From assembly GCA_030374765.1 (NCBI GenBank), contig JARGXX010000095.1, positions 2,728,001-2,792,000 on the forward strand: a stretch of 64,000 nt of DNA, given 5' to 3'. The DNA comes from Agarophyton chilense (lineage: Eukaryota; Rhodophyta; Florideophyceae; Gracilariales; Gracilariaceae). This document shows, one piece after another, positions 11,128-23,055 of the stretch. The notes beneath the pieces are model-generated. The model did no database searches and was not told where the DNA came from. It saw only the letters and a program-made list of their open reading frames with translations. How positions within the stretch are numbered: the stretch's first letter is position 1; the number at the start of each line of letters is the position of its first letter. A program made the position numbers and the translations under genes.

Positions 11128-12428
11128 CGGTTCGTTTCAAAAACATATCCCTTTACAAAAATGCGCCAAAAAGACATTTCACGTACGGTAGAGCACATTT
11201 CACAGCGAATAGAAACCACAAAGTCAATAACACTGTTTCAAAAGTATATCCTTTATACAATCATTAGCTCACGTATGGCTCTTGGCGCGCCTCTGATAAG
11301 TTCTGAACAGCTTCAAATCATGGAATTAGTAGGTCAGGATATGATTCCAGCAAATATAGCCCGAAAACTCAAGCGCAGCCCAAAAACAATCAGCAGCTTC
11401 ATAAAAAACCCCGCTACATACGGAAAAAGGCGTTTAACCTGCCGTCCTACATCACTATCCCCGTCCGAAAAGCGTAGAATTAAGCGAGAACTATGCCGTA
11501 ACACTTCATCTTGCGGAAAAATTGTCAAAAATCTAAATTTGCCTCTATCAAGATCTAATATATGGCGTAAAGTTAACCGTCAAAATTTGTTCAAGTACAC
11601 AAAAATGAGGAAAATCTTTTTTTTAAAAGATAATCACAAGGAGAATCGTGTTGAATGGTGTGCTGAAAAGGCTTATTGGAAAAGGAAATGGAATAATGTT
11701 ATCTTTTCCGACGAAAAAAAGTTTAACCTTGACGTTCTAGATTGCTCTAAATTTTATTGGCATCTGATTTACGAAAAGAAAAGAAAGAACTTGTGATCAG
11801 GCATTCAGGAGGCGCATCAGTATTGGTTTGGGCTGGAATTTCTACGAGAGGAGCACCTGATATGGCTTTTGTTGAAACTACTATGAACTCTGAGAAGTAT
11901 GGTGAGGTTCTAGAAAACTATCTTCTACCTTTTTCATACTGCATGCACGGAGAAGAATTCATATTTCAGCAAGATAATGCACCTGTGCATAGGTCTAATT
12001 CTATGAAACAGTGGTTCAATAGTCTAAATATGTCGGTTATGGAATGGCCTGCGCGCTCTCCTGACCTCAACCCTATCAAAAACATTTGGAGAATGTTGGC
12101 TAGAATGGTTTATGTGCAAGGAAGGCAATTTGATACAGTTTTTGATCTAAAAAATTGTATCAACGATTGCTGGGAAAAGATTGACTGTAATGGTATCATT
12201 CCTTTTATGGAATCATTTCCAAAGCGTTGTATAAGTGTTATACGAGCTAAAGGAGCAAAACTAAACAACTGAACTCGCGTCAGTACAAAAAGGATGCAAT
12301 AAACGTTATTTGTTCGAAACAGTACTTTTACTTCAAAATTTTTTCACACTGATTCTGTTAGTTTTACTGTAGCCCAAACGTCGATTTTTGGAAAATTTGC
12401 TCGAGGGATATGATTTTGGAACAGATTT
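11128..12428 (+). mobile_element. Tc1-type DNA transposon copy T1 (1301 bases)
   Basis: A full-length Tc1/mariner-superfamily element. It is bounded by TA on both sides (11126-11127 and 12429-12430), the target duplication expected for the superfamily. The ends are imperfect inverted repeats: the left reads CGGTTCGTTTCAAAAACATA and the right, read inward, has GTTCCAAAATCATATCCC. A second copy with the same ends and transposase lies inverted at 48256-49574. One transposase gene fills the interior. The differing end repeats and the damaged gene indicate an inactive copy. Confidence 0.93.
11275..12272 (+). pseudogene. Tc1 transposase, T1 copy (frameshifted, catalytic Glu lost)
   Basis: The cut-and-paste transposase of a DD34E Tc1 element. 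An N-terminal helix-turn-helix DNA-binding half starts at ATG 11275 (MALGAPLISSEQLQIMELVG). A second helix-turn-helix includes SRSNIWRKVNRQNL. The DDE core shows Asp in FSDEKKF, Asp in FQQDNAPVH, and then PDLNPIKNIW, where T2 has PDLNPIENIW. The third catalytic residue is therefore Lys instead of Glu. A frameshift lies near 11760, where T1 carries two extra bases relative to T2 just after FYWH. The frame ends at 12272. Either change alone would inactivate the enzyme. The spacing from the second Asp to the Glu position is 34 residues, as in Tc1. Confidence 0.93.
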
Positions 12429-12989
12429 TATCTACCCCAGTTCAGAAGACTTCACCATCTGCTTTCGTCTTGGAGATAGTGATATTTTACGATCTGAGGT
12501 ATAGAAATATTGCCTTGTCTATAGTGCGCAAAATCTATGTTCCTCTCAACCTAATTTCTTGAGACTTTTAATAAGAAAAAATGAAAGACTTCACAGTACA
12601 ATAATAAAACTTTTCTACTTCTCTACAGTGTCCATAACACTAAATACTAAAAACCCCAAAAATCTAATTTGCACCCAGTACAGTATTCTTTCTTTTCAAC
12701 GAACGCGCGCTCATTTTGAATAAATCAAAAGCTATTACCACCTTTTGCTATACACTTCCTACAAATTCACAGTCCAAAAGCATAAACCCCTTGGAAATCT
12801 TTTCACAGCTAAAAAAAATATTCAACCTGCAGCTTCATTTCATTATTGTTCTTAAGAGAAAACTCTTGAAACAATTTGACGCTATTGCACTGCGGTCCGA
12901 AACTTTCTCATAGATCATAAAAACTACAAAAAGTGCTATGAAGACTCAAACGACAAGAAAATGAGTTTGACCACTTAATGAGTTCTATT
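12429..12989. other. AT-rich spacer
   Basis: No gene recognised. A 65-codon Lys/Leu-rich plus-strand frame (12716-12913) looks like chance in AT-rich DNA. Confidence 0.5.
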
Positions 12990-13650
12990 CCGCTCAGCTT
13001 CAAAATCATATAGCTCAGCCAGAGAAATTTGTAACGATCGTTCTCTTCCTGTTTTTATCAGACGCATACAAGAGGTGCTGCATGATGATTAAAATTTAAT
13101 CTCTAAAAAAATGAAGTAGATACCAATAATCACTAAAATGCATACGAAAAAAATTCTTATGTGGGCTCAAAAAAAATCATGTTTTCTTTGACCACAAGAA
13201 AGAAAAATATCTTTTCGATGAAACCAAATTCATTTTAGTTGGACCAAAAGAATATGCCAATTTTTGGCATGGTAAAAGAAAGACCGACATTCATTTTTCG
13301 AAGCACCAAAATGGAACGGATTCTTCTTTGGTATAGAGTGTCTGTTTTTATTGTAGTTTAGGTAATCTGGTCGCTTGAAACAATATTGGACTCTGTAAAG
13401 TACTGCAATGTGTTATAGAATGAATTGCTACCAATTGAGGTTGAAACGATAGAAGAAACATTTTTTTCAGCAAGACGGAGCAACGTTTAGTGTACATTAC
13501 GAAGCGACTGTTCGATCATAATATTAATGGTTTACCATGGCCGGGTGAATCACCTGATTTAATCAATAAGGAAAAAATTTTGGAACGCTTTAGCCTGCCG
13601 TACGTACGCCAAGCAGAGCCAATTCTAAAATTTTGGAATGCTCTAGTAGT
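12990..13650 (+). pseudogene. Decayed Tc1/mariner transposase, different family from T1/T2
   Basis: No open frame survives, but scattered pieces across frames follow transposase order. A helix-turn-helix-like RRIQEVLHDD lies near 13060. A DETKFILVGPKEYANFWHGK block with the first catalytic Asp lies near 13220-13280. FFQQDGATF with the second Asp lies near 13468-13500. LPWPGESPDL precedes the expected third acidic residue near 13535-13570. It has many stops and frameshifts and no visible end repeats. The motif variants (QQDGATF, WPGESPDL) differ from T1/T2 (QQDNAPVH, WPARSPDL), so it is an older, separate family. Confidence 0.75.
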
Positions 13651-14559
13651 TTGTGATTAAATGTCGGAAAAAAGTGGGCATAATAGTTTATTATATCACT
13701 TTTCACTTCTATCCAAGAGCTCTGTATCAGATTGGTAAATAAAATGGGTGTAATGAGTAATTATTGAATGAAGTAACTATGTGTTTCTTTGTTTTGGACT
13801 TTATTTAATTTTTCCTATCTTGTTCAGGATTTTTTGAAGTCCAAAAAGCTGTAGGTTGGGTTTGGTTCTGGAAGGCTCTGGAACTGATTTCTTAATATTT
13901 CTTATGTAATGACTACGATTAAAGGCCTATTTTCCGACTATGGATGGCAGGAAGGATGACTAGGGTGGTGGCTTGATCCAGATTTCGCGCAATGTAGAAC
14001 ACGTGTCGTAGATTGACATATTATAACAAACCTATAGGCGCCTTTTTTTTATTATGATGCATTGGGCTAAACTTGAAAATAAACGTCGGCGGTGATAAAA
14101 CGTTTCCGCAACTGAAAGGCCCGAATAGATGAATATGATATATTTATTCCGAAAAAAATTTTTTTTTTCTTATTTATCTTCTTGAAAAGGCGCACAACCA
14201 AAAACTTTTCACAATAGATACTAGGGCGTCAGACTCCCTGGCTTCCCGTTTGACATTATCGATGTGTAACGATTTAATCAGCCTTCTCTGGTTCTGTTTT
14301 AATCAAAACCAAGCGTGTACAATTCCCCGAAGGCTTTCCGAGAATAGATGATAAAAAACACATGCTTTTTCTCTATACCTGAAGGAGGCTGTTTGCAAGA
14401 AAAACTACGCTGCACCACTTACAGTAGTTTTTTGTTCAATGCTTGATCCCAGATCTACACCAAGTATGAAGGACATTCACAGGCTTTTCACTCTGTGAGA
14501 GCTCCGTACACAGATTCAGCATCATTGGTACACTCAGACTATCTCCTGTTTACGCCAAG
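13651..14559. other. AT-rich spacer
   Basis: About 900 bases with no coding frame, element end or structured repeat that I can support. Confidence 0.55.
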
Positions 14560-14565
14560 CGCGCT

Positions 14566-15005
14566 TAAACCGGTACAATGAGCTGACAGGGGATGTGCCA
14601 TCCAGCGATTAACGCCTCACTGTTCCCATGTACTGCAGCAAACGCCTCACAGCTTTTTATTATGAATGAGGTTTCTTTTCGAGCGTCAGTCGCCTCACTG
14701 AACTCCAGGTGGTACACGCTTTACTGTTTAATAAATTTGAAAGGCTCTTCATAGGAAAGTGATGTTGTTGTGGTAATTGCTGGTCCAGGTGGTCCATATC
14801 CAAACTCGAAGACATCAGAGCTTCTTCTATAGAGATCTACAACCTCCGAATTGGAGCTTAAACGCATTACTACTCGACCGTTACTACTGTGTGCTTCTGT
14901 GATTTTCTTGTCGGTGCTAGCAGCGTTTAAAGCAGCATACCAAGCAATAAAAACATGACAACTATGATTAATTTTGTTAAGCCCAATTGTGGTTTTCGGA
15001 GCCAA
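14566..15005 (-). pseudogene. Short decayed minus-strand coding frame, unidentified
   Basis: One minus-strand frame stays protein-like for about 145 codons with a single break. It includes NSEVVDLYRRSSDVFEFGYG and, after the break and in the same frame, SCEAFAAVHGNSEALIAGWH. The composition is globular and not like the transposons around it. No family is recognised. Neighbours give no clue: to the left is spacer, to the right the AT-rich flank of A2. It could be an exon of a dead host gene or a fossil of another element. Confidence 0.4.
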
Positions 15006-15518
15006 CGACGGTTTTTAAAGTGCAGACCCCGCTAACCATTCATACACGTGTGTTTCAGCATTTCTAGAATACTCTCGACATTTTGCGACTCACAGTATCA
15101 TCCAGAAAAGACTGGAAATGGAAAGAGGTCGAAAGTGAACACCGAACTTCTTGAGCCTTAAACTTCGCCCCTAATCGTTCAATTCTTATCAAATTGCAAG
15201 CAATCTTTTTTTTTCTTGAGACAAAGAAAACGATGCAAAAAAGCGTTACATTAAACGTGGCCCATTCTTCAAATTTCAACTTAAATAGTCTAGAAACAAA
15301 AAAAGCCTCTTTGACTGTTTTGTTTAAGGTCGATCACCATCTTAATCCACCAAATTGCAGTCGAAATTTTGTTTTTAAAGGCTTACTAAGCATTAATGAT
15401 TAGTACAACAGCGTAATCGATGTGACGAAAAGAAAATAGCACAAAAAGCAAAGGAAAAGCTATAAATAGCCTTCAAATGAAACTATTTGCTTGAAAACTG
15501 CTAAAAGACAATAAAAAT
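15006..15518. other. AT-rich left flank of A2
   Basis: No gene recognised. The last five bases (AAAAT, 15514-15518) are the left copy of the A2 target-site duplication. Confidence 0.6.
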
Positions 15519-16434
15519 TGTAGAGCAACGCCCAGTTAGGGGATACTTGAAGATGCAACTCATAGAATGAGGATTGAACCCTCCGAGGGTTATGACTATG
15601 ATCCCCATTAAGGTGTGCTGAGGTGGCACTGTTTTCCGGTTAGAATTCGCCGATGAAGTGAAAATTCGGATGGCCCATGGTTGGATTGGCCCCGTGATAC
15701 ACGTGGCTTAATTTTGGCACCGATTTTTCGGATATTTGTTAGAACGTTGAATTTCTGGGCCCTGACAATGGGATCTCCACGTGTATGGCCCTGAGCAGGT
15801 GTGCCCTACTGTAGAGTTTAGTTCGTGGGCCCTACTTAAGGAGACGAGATCTGACCGTCCGAAGCTCAGAGTAAATGGTAACCAAGGTTGGTCTTCGATA
15901 CCTTTAGAGGTTCTTCGTCGCCATCGTTTCGGCCTTACAACCCGGAACGGGCTCTGGTTAGCAACGCCTGCGTAGGGACACGACTCCACTTGGAGAGTGC
16001 CCACGTTTGGGTTCCGTGCAACCACCCCCTTGGGACCGCTCAGACGACCTGCGTGCACGATACCCCGTGGGGGTTCTGCTTACTTGTTGCGTGCTTTTTG
16101 TGTTTCCTTTCGAGGACAGGTTTTCGCCCCTGTATTGGGTTTCTTTTGTTGTTTCGCCCCTTTTCTGGTTCTCGGGTCCGGTGCCTGTTAGTGCCCGACC
16201 CTCGCCTCGTTTTTCCTCTTCGCCGGATTTTCCCCATTCTTTGGGATACCCATACCCATTCCCGATCCAACGGTTTCTACCCCTCACCTCCGTCGGTACT
16301 TCCGGAATCCCCCGTGGGAGTTACACCCCACACTACGGGTGGAACGGAGGGCTCTGTCTCTGAGTCTGCCTCTCCCAGGGAGCAAGGCTTCGAACACCTT
16401 GAGAGCACTTCCCGTCGCCGGGTTTTGCTCCACA
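15519..16434 (+). repeat. 5' LTR of A2
   Basis: 916 bases from TGTAGAGCAACG to TTTTGCTCCACA. It matches 24994-25909 at all but five positions that I can find. The second half is strongly C/T-rich, which opens long meaningless frames in both strands. No classical TATA box stands out. Confidence 0.97.
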
Positions 16435-16436
16435 AG

Positions 16437-16454
16437 TGGTCTCCCGACTTAGAA
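16437..16454 (+). other. Primer-binding site of A2
   Basis: TGGTCTCCCGACTTAGAA begins two bases after the LTR end. TGG is the complement of the CCA tail of a tRNA. The plus-strand B element has TGGTCTCCCGACCTAGAA at 29566-29583, so both lineages use the same primer. I could not name the tRNA. Confidence 0.8.
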
Positions 16455-16661
16455 GCCGTTCTCGGACTTTTGGGTTGGTCATCCACGTGTAGGAATATCT
16501 CTTGGAAGAGGAAGCACCGTCGTGAAGATTTGTTGTAGTGGTCCCCTTTGGAAAGGGTGGAATTGGTTTTTATTTTTGTTTTGTGTTACGTCATCCGTTC
16601 TCCGGGAATCTCGTGATCGAATTTCATCGTTACCCCGAATCGTCGGTGTCGTGTCTGCAGC

Positions 16662-18692
16662 ATGTCGCCGCCTACCCGTGGTTCCAGGACTGGATCGAAC
16701 CGTCAAGCGGATTCAGTGCCCCCGGCCCCGCCTAGGTCGAGGAGCTCAATTCCTGAAGGCCGGAACGATTCCGGTATCGATCCGGACACCCGGAGAGCAC
16801 CCTCAGTGGTTTCAGGTCCTCGAGAGGTCGTGGCTGTGGGCCCAGCTCCAGTGGTGGAGACCCCCTCAGCAGCACCCCGAAGTCGGGCCGACCCTGAATT
16901 ACAGCGCCTGGAGACTCGAATCGATATCGCCAACGCGGCTCACGTCGAGCTCCTTCAGGAGGTTACTACCCTCCGCTGCAAGGTGGAGGACGCCCAGGAC
17001 CGGGGAGTCGCCGATGACCTTCGTACCCTGAGCAGGAATGTGAACTCCCTTTTGGAAAGCTTTGGTACCCCTCGAGTCTTTGTCCAGGAGTACCGGAGCC
17101 TCCTGGAGGAACACCGCGTGCAAGCGGAACGCTTCCGAGCTCGGCTGGACACCCTCGAGGCCATTATCCGTATGGACAGAGACACAGAAGCCTCGAAGGA
17201 TAAACCCGACGTTTCGGAAGACGAAGAACACCGCTCCGCTAAACGGGACCACCGCAAGTCCAAGAAGAGGGTTCACCTCCAAGAGGATTTATCGGATTCC
17301 GATCCCAATCGCTCGTCATCGAGTTCGTCCTCCGAATCTTTGGATAGTGAAGATGGACGCCGGTCATCCCGGGCGACTCGGTCGAAGGCTACTTACACCT
17401 CTCAAGGGGCAATCCGTACCCGGAAGAAGGGTAGGAAACACCTTGGATTAATGGAGCTGAAGCCGACGAATCCTCTCTATCGGAAGCTGCTATCGTACCG
17501 CTATTACCGGTTGGATAACCCTTCGGGAGATCGAACATCCCGCGGAACGGGTAAGGTCAAGGACTACATCAAAAGGCTGAGCATCACCCTACAGAAGAGG
17601 GAGTTCACAGGAACAGACCCAATTCTGGTGCTCGATTTCCTTGCGAGGTTCGTCCAGGAGGCTGACATCCTCGGTATGAGTGAAGCGCAAGCGTATCTTG
17701 CATTAACCTATTTCTTAAAGGGGATGGCTGAAGACCAGTTCAACTCCGTCCGTGGATCATCCCGAGCCTCGGAAGGGGGAGTCACGTGCTGGCCCGAAGC
17801 GGTGCAGTACCTCTTGAGGTCGTACGCTACTGGAAATGCGATTCAGGAAGCAATCCTTGCATTAAGGGATACGCGGCAGAAGCCGATGGAAACCGAAACG
17901 GTGTATTCAACTCGCTTGAATAAAGCGTTTCACCAATGCGGGAATGTATTCCCCGCCTACGAGAGATGCTCCATGTTTGTGGATGGTTTGGACCCCTCGA
18001 TAAGGGCATTGGTTGCCCGACATCGGGAAGAGAAGCGCAAGCTGACCTACTTGGAACTGGTTCAGTACGCCCAGGCTGAGGGGGATACTCTCCGTGCCCG
18101 GCAGAACCGAAAGAGTCGGCCGACACGTGCACTCCTCGCCGATGGAGGTAACTCGTCTTTGTCACTCGCAGGAGGCCCTGCCCCTGTGGGGGTCAATGAT
18201 AACATTCACTTCATGGGAAGTAACCCCGAATCTATGGGTACGTCTGAGTTGCCGTCGACATCCGCTCCGACTACGGATGAAGACCCTGCACTCTATACCC
18301 AAGGACGGAGGGTGCCAGCCGCATCGCTACCTTTTGCGAATACCGCTGCTCAGTTCTCTCGCCCCGGATGGAGGGATACAGCACCACGTCGCGTGGATTC
18401 ACGTCCACAACCGAACCCGGCAGAGCTGATTTGCTATTTGTGTTACCTCCGTGGTCACAAAGCACCAGACTGCACTTTTCCCCTGCAGGAGGGTTCACGA
18501 ATTATCGCTCAGTACGAGGCTCTGACCCCTGAGGAGAAAGCTCGAGTCCCGAGTAGGTCCTATGAGGAACAAAGGATACTCCGGGCTCACCTTGCTGACA
18601 GGGATACAGAACTTGTACCCGCGACCGGGGAACAACCGGTCCCCTTCGAGGCAGCTGCACCGAATTCGGTGGGGTCCGCTTCGAAAAACTAA
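16662..18692 (+). CDS. gag: Gag of A2 (676 codons)
   Basis: The structural protein of the retrotransposon, forming cytoplasmic particles that hold element RNA. The frame is open from ATG 16662. The first 90 residues are Pro/Arg/Ser-rich. A likely coiled coil follows at about residues 90-175 (ETRIDIANAAHVELLQEVTT onwards). Next comes a charged Asp/Glu/Ser/Arg stretch (about 180-235), then the capsid-like core with LKPTNPLYRKLLSYRYYRL and GGVTCWPEAVQYLLRSYATG (about 260-460). A CCHC knuckle, CYLCYLRGHKAPDC, lies near residue 589. Length and order fit chromovirus Gag. The core matches A1 closely and the B-family Gag more weakly. It looks whole. Confidence 0.93.
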   Translation: MSPPTRGSRTGSNRQADSVPPAPPRSRSSIPEGRNDSGIDPDTRRAPSVVSGPREVVAVGPAPVVETPSAAPRSRADPELQRLETRIDIANAAHVELLQEVTTLRCKVEDAQDRGVADDLRTLSRNVNSLLESFGTPRVFVQEYRSLLEEHRVQAERFRARLDTLEAIIRMDRDTEASKDKPDVSEDEEHRSAKRDHRKSKKRVHLQEDLSDSDPNRSSSSSSSESLDSEDGRRSSRATRSKATYTSQGAIRTRKKGRKHLGLMELKPTNPLYRKLLSYRYYRLDNPSGDRTSRGTGKVKDYIKRLSITLQKREFTGTDPILVLDFLARFVQEADILGMSEAQAYLALTYFLKGMAEDQFNSVRGSSRASEGGVTCWPEAVQYLLRSYATGNAIQEAILALRDTRQKPMETETVYSTRLNKAFHQCGNVFPAYERCSMFVDGLDPSIRALVARHREEKRKLTYLELVQYAQAEGDTLRARQNRKSRPTRALLADGGNSSLSLAGGPAPVGVNDNIHFMGSNPESMGTSELPSTSAPTTDEDPALYTQGRRVPAASLPFANTAAQFSRPGWRDTAPRRVDSRPQPNPAELICYLCYLRGHKAPDCTFPLQEGSRIIAQYEALTPEEKARVPSRSYEEQRILRAHLADRDTELVPATGEQPVPFEAAAPNSVGSASKN

Positions 18693-18739
18693 ACTTGGGA
18701 GTCTCCCCTGCGGGAGGGGCGTCTTCTAAGCCGGAGTTG

Positions 18740-21700
18740 AAGACGCCCGAGGCGCTCCAGCTTCGCTCCCCAGCTGTGACTATCCTTTGAAGGAGAACGG
18801 CTGACACCGACGTTAACTCGGGATACTTTAGTGTCCTCCGTCGCCCGTGGATACGGTCCCGTAATCTCCGTATTCCGGATCGAGTTATGGTAATGGCCAA
18901 GCGGAATTATAAAGTATTCGCCGACTTTGGCCTGTCCAACCAGTTTATGGTTCGTCAAATATCTGTCCTGGATACAGGAGCCGCTGCTAACTTAATTCAT
19001 GTTGAATTGTTACCCCCGCTGCTCCGGGTTCAAGTTCGTACCGGTCCACGTTTGGATATCGCCGATGCGAACAACAACCCGCTACAGACACTGGGTACAA
19101 TTTCCCTCATGGTGAGGTTAGGCTCCTATCTCGTTCAGCTAGAGTTTATTGTATGCAAGTCACTTGCAGCACCAGTCATACTGGGTTGTGACTTTTGCGA
19201 CCGCTTCGTGGAAGCCATCCGTCCTCGGAATAGAACTGTGGAACTCGAAGACGGGTCTACGATCCCAATCGTTCGTAAACCCTTACAGGGAGCAGCGCGA
19301 ACACGCGTTCCTCTCCCTGTCGCACAGAAATCTGTGAAGAAGGACCCGGTGTCTACACGGGTAAAGGTTGCGAAGTCAGTGGCTATCCCGCCAGAAACCC
19401 AGGTTTGGGTCACAGTTGTTACCAAGCAAATTGGTGTGCATGTGGTACAACCGAACCCGTCCCTGTATACGCGGCGTCAACTCGCCCTTGCGAATGGGGT
19501 TGTCTCCGTGGAACCGGATAAACCTTTCAAGGTTTTGGTAGCCAACTTTGCGAAGACAACGCAGCATTTGGTCAAACACCAGATCCTGGGTTCTGTTCTT
19601 CCACACCCGCATGCGGTCGTACCTACAAAGATCTCTATCGCAGAGGTCCTTGGTGGGGCGGACCTTAAGGAGGGGGAGGACACTGCCGAAATCGCGGAAG
19701 ACGGTGAGCATAGGACTGCAGCTCCACACGCTGAACAATTTAAACCTCAGAAGGTTACGGCCCCTATCACAGGAGCAGACCAGACGGATCCTGTTCAGGA
19801 ATTGAAGAAATAGGATCTCCACCATGTACCGGCATCTCATCGGGAGAAGCTGAGGCACATGCTTCGTGAATTTACCCCCATGTGGGATGATTCCCTTGGA
19901 ACTATTGGGATTACAGAACACCGCATCGACTTGTTACCGAACACTCGGCCTATTGCCCAACATCCTTACAGGGCTGGACCGAAAGCTCGGGAAGAGGAGA
20001 AATCTCAGGTGGAGAAGATGCTTAAAGCGGGCGTAATTGAACCTGCCCAGTCCGCTTGGGCCTTACCCGTGGTGTTAGTTCCGAAACCGGATGAATCGTG
20101 GCGTTTCTGCATCGACTACAGACGCCTGAACTAGGTAACCATTAAGGATGTGTACCCGATCCCTCGGATGGACGAATACATCGACTCCCTTGCGAACGCT
20201 ACTGTTTTCTCTACCCTCGACGCCAATTCGGGCTACTGGCAAGTCCCTATTAGGGAGGAAGATCGAGACAAAACGGCTTTCGTGTGTCATCAAGGACTTT
20301 TCCGATTCCGGAGGATGCCTTTTGGGTTGACAAATGCCCCCGCAACGTTTCAACGGGCGATAGACATTCTGTTGGCTCCCTTCAAGTGGAGGACGTGTCT
20401 ATTTTATTTAGACGCCATTATTGTCTTCTCCAACAACCTGGATGACCACCTCGAACACGTCAGGGACGTAATGGAGATACTCCGCGACGCGGGAATCACC
20501 TTGAAACTCAAGAAGTGCTAGTTTTTCACCGATTCGGTTAAGTATTTGGGTCATTTCATCCGTCCCGGACAGCTTTCAATCGATGAAGTGCGAGTGAAAT
20601 CCTTGAAGGAAGCAAAACACCCGAAAACTCAAACGGAGTTGCGATCCTTCTTAGGTTTGTGTAACGTGTATCGCCGATTCGTCCCGAACTTTGCGGATAT
20701 TGCCACCCCCCTCAACAGGCTCCTGGCGAAGGGACAACCAATTGGACTGGAACCTTTTGGCGACGCGAAAGCGTCTGCCTTCACGGCACTGGTGAATGCC
20801 GTAACATCACCGCCAATCTTGGCTCTACCCAATCCTGGGCTCCCTTACGAAGTGGACACCGATGCTAGTGCAAACCAAGTAGGCTGTGCACTGTTCCAAT
20901 CCTCTGAGGATGGTGAACGTCACCCTATTGGGTACTGGTCACGTTCCCTGAATGTCCATGAAAGGAACTACTCGGTCTCCGAGAAAGAATGTTTAGCCGT
21001 TGTGTGGGCCTTAGCTACACTTCGCCCCTATCTGATGGGTACTCGTTTCAAAGTCCATACGGACCACGCATGTTTGCGTTGGCTCCTGGAGATCTCCGAA
21101 CCCTCGGGCCGCCTTATGCGCTGGCGTCTCCGACGGTCGGAATTCGACTTTGAGATCCTGTACAAGAAAGGGAAGCTGAACACTCAGGCTGATGCACTAT
21201 CCCGCTTCGGAACCACAGCGGAAACGGAAACCTACGAGGACGATGACATCCAATGTTTTATGGTATCGGACCTCGAGGGAGGAGCTCAGCCGCTGACGGA
21301 TGATGTTTGTGATACTCCCGAACCTGGGCCCGCTCCCTCAAGGGCCCAGTCAACGAACTCTTACAGAGTTACTCCCCCACCGGAGGTAATCAGTCCTCCT
21401 GGCTCTCCGCCTAAGGAGGGGGAGGAGGACTTAGTTCCTTCGCTGGACGATGTTTCGGCGTCAGCCAGTCGCCCTAACAGGGAATCTAGTTCTCACAGTG
21501 AGACGGCGAGCCCGACCGAGCCGGCGACAGAGAAGTCACAACCCCAGCGTATGGGTAGCGACATCACCGCCGACCCAGCCGAGCACGACGTCAGAAAAGA
21601 TGACAAAACCCCGCCTAGGGAGAGTCGTGTGGAGAACTCCGCACCCGGAACGCCTACAGAGCCGACGATCACCCGCCGCCGCGGACGAGACACTGAGGTG

Positions 21701-22654
21701 TCGCACACTCAAACCCCGCTTTCTCGGGAACGAGCTGTGTCAGCGGACCTGCACGGGGAAGATCTCGACGACGAGGTTGACCAAATTTGGCTCTCCGTTA
21801 TGGAATGGGAATAGGAACTCCTATGGAGACACTGGAACCCTCAGGAATGGGAAAGAAATGAGTGAGACCCGTCGGAGACAGCTCAGGAGAGTGCTAGCGC
21901 GTGTCGAAAGCGCCACCTCACATCCGCTTGCGGAGTGGCAACCGGCGCCCGCGCATTTATGTGGCACACGTCGAATGGCACCGAGCCAATCAAAAGGCTC
22001 TGACGCCCAACCGTCGCGCAAACCGCCTCACCGAGCCAATCAAAAGGCTCTGACGACCAACCGTCGCGCAAACCGCCTCAGTCGCACGGCGCGTTGCACG
22101 AGAGCATCCTTCGTCCCCGTAGCTCGGGTTGACGTTGAAGTCCTACCCCCCTGAGATTGGAGACGCTACCGCGTCGCGGTTTCTCAACCGTCACGGAATC
22201 TAAGAACACTGTTGTTATGGGGAAGATCTCAGCTTTAAGAAGAACCCAAAACTGGGCCGTTTTGACTCCGTAGACGGAAGTTACAACGTAGCCCACAGGC
22301 CACTCGGCGCCGTTTGGACGAAGTGCTGAGACCCGCTCGCAACACGGAAAAGAACCCACCGGGGTGTGTCTAGACCCTACGTTGACACCCTCAAGGGAAC
22401 TAAAGCGTTCTAAGATGGAAGAGAAGCCCGAACAGGGAAAAGTGTACCCGCAGGAATTCGTTATCGATCGCATCGTGCGTCACATCTACACCCGCGAGGG
22501 AGAAGTTCGCTACCAAGTCCGATGGTACGGATTCTCGCCTCAGGAGGATACAGTGGAACCCATTGAGCACCTTCCGAGGTCTAAGGTTTTATCCTATCAC
22601 CGACGCGCTCGGGTAACCTTGCCTCCAAGTCTGGATCGTGCCCAAGTCGGATAA
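18740..22654 (+). pseudogene. pol: Pol region of A2: protease, RT, RNase H, linker, chromodomain
   Basis: The parts readable in order are a retropepsin motif (LDTGAAANLI, near 18970), an RT core with FGLTNAPATFQRAIDILL and RSFLGLCNVYRRFVP, and RNase H with VDTDASANQVGCAL, EKECLAVVWAL and HTDHACLRWLL. A Pro/Ser/Thr-rich linker follows, then a chromodomain (VIDRIVRHIYTREGEVRYQV, RWYGFS, PIEHLPRSKVLSYHRR) at about 22450-22600. Similarity to A1 pol is strong throughout the shared domains. The region is broken in a few places. An integrase core was not recognised. Confidence 0.88.
21981..22080 (+). repeat. Two tandem 50-base units in the A2 linker
   Basis: CCGAGCCAATCAAAAGGCTC begins both units (21981-22030 and 22031-22080). 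They differ at one base that I can see. They lie in the linker between RNase H and chromodomain and look like a recent slippage or template-switch duplication. Confidence 0.93.
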
Positions 22655-22825
22655 GCCACCACGGGAACTGGTGTGGATGGGACCTCGAAGTGAGGAAGAT
22701 GTTGGACCTCTGAAGAGGAATTGAGGAGAGTATCCCGAAGAACACGTATTGAGAGGGAATGTCGACTGGCCCTCGGCCTAGCGCCGTTAACCGGGGAACA
22801 CAGCACCGGTTATCGGGACAGTTTA

Positions 22826-22985
22826 TGATGAAAAAGGAAAAGAAGACCCACGAAGTGGAGAAGAAGATTAAGAAGAAGATTAGACCCTAGGAAGGGAAGA
22901 AGATGAAGACGAAGATGAAGAAGATCCTAAGAAGGAATGAAGAAGATGAAGTAGAAGTTAAGATCATAGGAAGGAAGAAGAAAAG
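22826..22985 (+). repeat. Purine-rich GAA/GAT tract in A2
   Basis: About 160 bases almost free of pyrimidine runs, built of GAAGAA and GAAGAT units. It lies between the chromodomain and the 3' end of the antisense ORF, where sense and antisense transcripts would meet. Confidence 0.85.
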
Positions 22986-23055
22986 AAGTTATGCAAATAT
23001 CAGAAGTTTACTATTGTCGCCAAGCTATGGACTCTACAATTACCCGAAGGCGGAA

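Noticed and set aside
21981-22080. CRISPR-like or satellite array
   Set aside because: Only two adjoining units with no spacers. It is a simple tandem duplication inside a retrotransposon.
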